From: Promethearchaeota archaeon
GTDB taxonomy: Archaea > Asgardarchaeota > Lokiarchaeia > Sigynarchaeales > SOKP01
DNA length: 8,370 bases
Direction of reading: 5' to 3'
NCBI GenBank assembly: GCA_030608765.1
Contig: JAUWDN010000025.1
Location: 1-8,370 of the forward strand
Shown here: positions 6,443-8,370 of the stretch, piece by piece
Numbering within the stretch: position 1 is the stretch's first letter
Layout of the letters: each line of letters opens with the position of its first letter
Made by a program: the position numbers and the translations under genes
Notes under the pieces: model-generated
Told to the model about the DNA's origin: nothing
The model's input: only the letters and a program-made list of their open reading frames with translations
The model's database searches: none

Positions 6443-7771
6443 TTATAGTGGGACCAATGCAGTACTACCGTGTTCATTAGCAGCATCGATGAGAGCCATT
6501 AACTCTTCGTTTGAAATTGGAACTAAATCAAAAACAGTCATTTTAGATAGTTTTAATATCGCTTTTACAGTCTCTGCTAGATTATTGCAATCATTAGAAA
6601 AAAAAACTTTACGTTTCCCGAATTCTTTACTAAGCTTTTCGCCAACTTCATCAATCGCACAATAACCTGCTACGAGCCCCTTAGTATAGCCTTCTTTCTT
6701 CAATTGTTCCACAATGTTTTCGTCGTGACCTTTACCCATGACGATAAACCAGCCTCCTTTAAATTTTTCTTTGTGGTCGTATGCAAATACTTGTAAAGTC
6801 GTCAATGGGTTGTTTTCGCAACCTTCCTTACACAATAATTCCTTACCTTTAATTATTTTAACATCTTCAGGGAACTCTTGGAGTAAATCCCAGTCATATT
6901 TCTCTTTATAATCGTTCAAATCTTTCCCAATTACGTTAATTTTACGTAAATCACCCTCCCCTAAACTTCGTTCATAAGCTATTTTCAAATGAGGAACTTC
7001 GTCTAGAGTTAAACCAAAAATTCTCGCTCCAACAACATCAACAGCCAAAGTATCTCTTCCACCGATCAAAATATCAAACTTTTTAACAAGGCGGTCTTCC
7101 CATGAGGTAGGGGGATAATGTCCATGAATTGTACCCTCAATTCCATCAATAATCGTTATATCTGGTTTAATGTATTCATAAAGATCTACAAATTTTGAAT
7201 GTAAGTTATAATTGTGATCTTTACCCCGGTCTGCGTGTTGGGGAAATCCCCATTGATTTTTTATTCCAAGCGTCACTCCTGCCATTGAATGGGTTTTAAG
7301 TTTCGGAAGATTAATATAAGTAATAGAATTTCTATTTTCTATAATATTAGTAATCGTTTTAGGTAATCGAAAGGTTTTTAAGATATATCCTTTAGAGTTT
7401 TCTGCCACGGAAGGTTTCCCTTTAAATTCAAAAGTTTTAGTATCTTCTTCGTCTAAAAATATGATTTTGGCACCCGTCTCCTCGCATACATCCTTAAAAC
7501 CGTTAATTGCAAAAACAATTCGAGTCATATTTGCTTGCGTAGAGTTTTCCATGACATATACATCTGCACCAATATTGTTGAGATATTCTATTACTGCTTT
7601 TAAGACTTCTGGAGATGTATAACTATGTTTCTGAAAATCTATACCATTTACTTTAATATAAACTTCCTTTGAGCTTTTCAAAATTGGTTCAATCTTTTCT
7701 ATATTATTAAACATTTCCTTAACTGCCGATTCTAGACCTTGTTTAGTATCGACTATAAACACTTCTGTCAT
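6443..7771 (-). CDS. DUF362 family protein with C-terminal Cys-containing domain
   Basis: A 442-residue DUF362 protein. The family signature is clear: INLPKLKTH at 153-161 followed by GVTLGIKNQWG at 165-175, then DITIIDGIEG at 204-213 and GGRDTLAVDVVGARIFGL at 237-254. After the core (about 35-285), residues 305-405 form a second region with CKEGC at 314-318 and further Cys at 371 and 395, beside a GKG turn at 346-348. These four Cys could bind a metal or an iron-sulfur cluster, but there is no standard ferredoxin CxxCxxCxxxC motif. The biochemical role of DUF362 is not settled; a redox or metal-linked role is inference. The protein looks soluble. The ATG has GGTG (complement of 7780-7783) eight bases upstream, a fair Shine-Dalgarno match, and a TATA-like box about 50 bases upstream. 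It is divergent from the PadR gene, which may regulate it. Confidence 0.9.
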   Translation of the reverse strand: MTEVFIVDTKQGLESAVKEMFNNIEKIEPILKSSKEVYIKVNGIDFQKHSYTSPEVLKAVIEYLNNIGADVYVMENSTQANMTRIVFAINGFKDVCEETGAKIIFLDEEDTKTFEFKGKPSVAENSKGYILKTFRLPKTITNIIENRNSITYINLPKLKTHSMAGVTLGIKNQWGFPQHADRGKDHNYNLHSKFVDLYEYIKPDITIIDGIEGTIHGHYPPTSWEDRLVKKFDILIGGRDTLAVDVVGARIFGLTLDEVPHLKIAYERSLGEGDLRKINVIGKDLNDYKEKYDWDLLQEFPEDVKIIKGKELLCKEGCENNPLTTLQVFAYDHKEKFKGGWFIVMGKGHDENIVEQLKKEGYTKGLVAGYCAIDEVGEKLSKEFGKRKVFFSNDCNNLAETVKAILKLSKMTVFDLVPISNEELMALIDAANEHGSTALVPL

Positions 7772-7815
7772 TCTTTAAACACCAATTATGTTTAGTACAG
7801 TATTGTTTATTATGA

Positions 7816-7824
7816 TATTTATAA
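7816..7824 (-). promoter_or_regulatory. Possible TATA box for the DUF362 gene
   Basis: On the minus strand this reads TTATAAATA, about 50 bases before the ATG. Transcription starting some 25 bases downstream would leave a leader of about 24 bases that includes the GGTG ribosome-binding match. Box and leader fit together, but the region is almost entirely A and T. Confidence 0.38.
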
Positions 7825-7841
7825 TATTTCATAGCAAAATT

Positions 7842-7864
7842 TATATATCAATAATCGATATATA
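7842..7864. promoter_or_regulatory. Inverted repeat, candidate PadR operator
   Basis: Perfect 8-bp arms TATATATC (7842-7849) and GATATATA (7857-7864) are separated by 7 bases, with arm centres 15 bases apart. The repeat lies between the two opposing TATA-like boxes of the divergent genes. PadR proteins are dimers that bind inverted repeats and often repress their own and neighbouring genes, so this is a sensible operator. A second, imperfect pair, GAGATAT (7874-7880) with ATATTCTC (7893-7900), overlaps the PadR TATA box. The assignment is inference from position and symmetry. Confidence 0.4.
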
Positions 7865-7886
7865 TCCATAAGTGAGATATTACATA

Positions 7887-7897
7887 ATTTATATATT
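7887..7897 (+). promoter_or_regulatory. Possible TATA box for the PadR gene
   Basis: The sequence ATTTATATATT lies about 40 bases before the PadR ATG. A start about 25 bases downstream would give a leader of about 15 bases carrying GAAGG (7918-7922), a Shine-Dalgarno-like site nine bases before the ATG. It resembles the archaeal TATA consensus more closely than the other boxes called in this window. Confidence 0.45.
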
Positions 7898-7931
7898 CTC
7901 TTATAAACAATTCTTTTGAAGGTTTAACGCA

Positions 7932-8370
7932 ATGGTTGAAGAAATTACAAAGAATTTTGAAAAAGCAATGAAAAAAGGCTTCATTAGCGCCCTTATATTG
8001 TTAGTTCTCGAGAAGAACCCTTCCTACGGTTATAAAATTAGTAAAGATATAACTTCCCGAACTCTCGGAATATGGACACCTCCCGCATCTACAATGTATA
8101 CAGTGCTTAAGGAAATGACTAAAAATGGTTTAATTAAATACATAGAGCAACAAGAAGAAGGAAGAACTAGGAAAATTTACGAAGTAACAAAAAAAGGAGA
8201 AGAAACACTAAAATTAATGGTTGAAAAGCAACAAATAATTAATGAGTCAATAGAAACACTAATAGCGGCAACAATAGGCTCAGATAAAAAGTTATCAGGC
8301 CATTTTTTTCCAAAATATGGGCCATTTAACTTCTTTTTCGAAAAACTTGAAGAGAAATCCGAAGAGGAGA
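7932..8370 (+). CDS. PadR-family transcriptional regulator, 3' end outside window
   Basis: The first 146 residues of a DNA-binding regulator are present and the frame is still open at the window edge. Residues 17-95 form the PadR winged helix: FISALILLVLEKNPSYGYKI opens it (17-36), IWTPPASTMYTVLKEM (47-62) corresponds to the recognition helix region, NGLIKY (65-70) follows, and the wing with GRTRKIYEVTKKG is at 77-89. A charged helix from 90 starts the dimerisation part, but it is broken by an aromatic stretch at 124-136 (HFFPKYGPFNFFF). PadR proteins usually repress transcription and respond to small molecules or stress; the ligand cannot be read here. An in-frame TGA at 7917-7919 and GAAGG at 7918-7922 fix the ATG at 7932. 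Its divergent placement suggests it controls itself and the DUF362 gene. Confidence 0.92.
   Translation, partial: MVEEITKNFEKAMKKGFISALILLVLEKNPSYGYKISKDITSRTLGIWTPPASTMYTVLKEMTKNGLIKYIEQQEEGRTRKIYEVTKKGEETLKLMVEKQQIINESIETLIAATIGSDKKLSGHFFPKYGPFNFFFEKLEEKSEEE

Noticed and set aside
6280..6486. A 68-codon minus-strand frame overlapping both the small membrane gene and the end of the DUF362 gene
   Set aside because: It is out of frame with the well-supported DUF362 gene and antisense to the membrane hairpin gene; its sequence lacks any recognisable pattern.

Overview
The window is AT-rich (about one third G+C by eye). Its start sites mix leaderless candidates, with TATA-like boxes 26-27 bases before the start codon, and SD-like sites. 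That, with the PadR-type regulator and the DUF362 protein, suggests an archaeon. The large DUF4062-NTPase-TPR protein, whose motifs resemble eukaryotic NPHP3 and TEP1, makes an Asgard archaeon (Lokiarchaeia-like) my best guess. No rRNA, ribosomal protein or other marker is present, so the lineage is an inference.

Left part (1-5964): three genes lie head to tail on the minus strand. In transcription order they are a 1072-residue DUF4062/STAND NTPase/TPR protein, a 247-residue helical protein I do not recognise, and a 493-residue protein. The last is almost entirely twelve uninterrupted 35-residue repeats (positions 100-1359). The gaps between them are 293 and 169 bases, and the two downstream genes each have a possible promoter. 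They may therefore be co-located but separately transcribed rather than one tight operon.

Middle (5965-6442): this stretch has no long reading frame. It holds a 50-residue plus-strand membrane protein gene at 6220-6372, a possible decayed coding fragment just before it, and a hairpin plus T-tract that may terminate the DUF362 gene arriving from the right.

Right part (6443-8370): a DUF362 family gene on the minus strand is divergent from a PadR-family regulator on the plus strand, which runs off the window edge. The 160 bases between them contain two TATA-like boxes with an 8-bp inverted repeat between them, a plausible operator through which PadR could control itself and the DUF362 gene.

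The most unusual content is the STAND NTPase beside the periodic repeat protein. They could form a sensor and scaffold or effector set in defence or signalling. That is inferred only from domain type and adjacency; no known defence system is recognisable in full.
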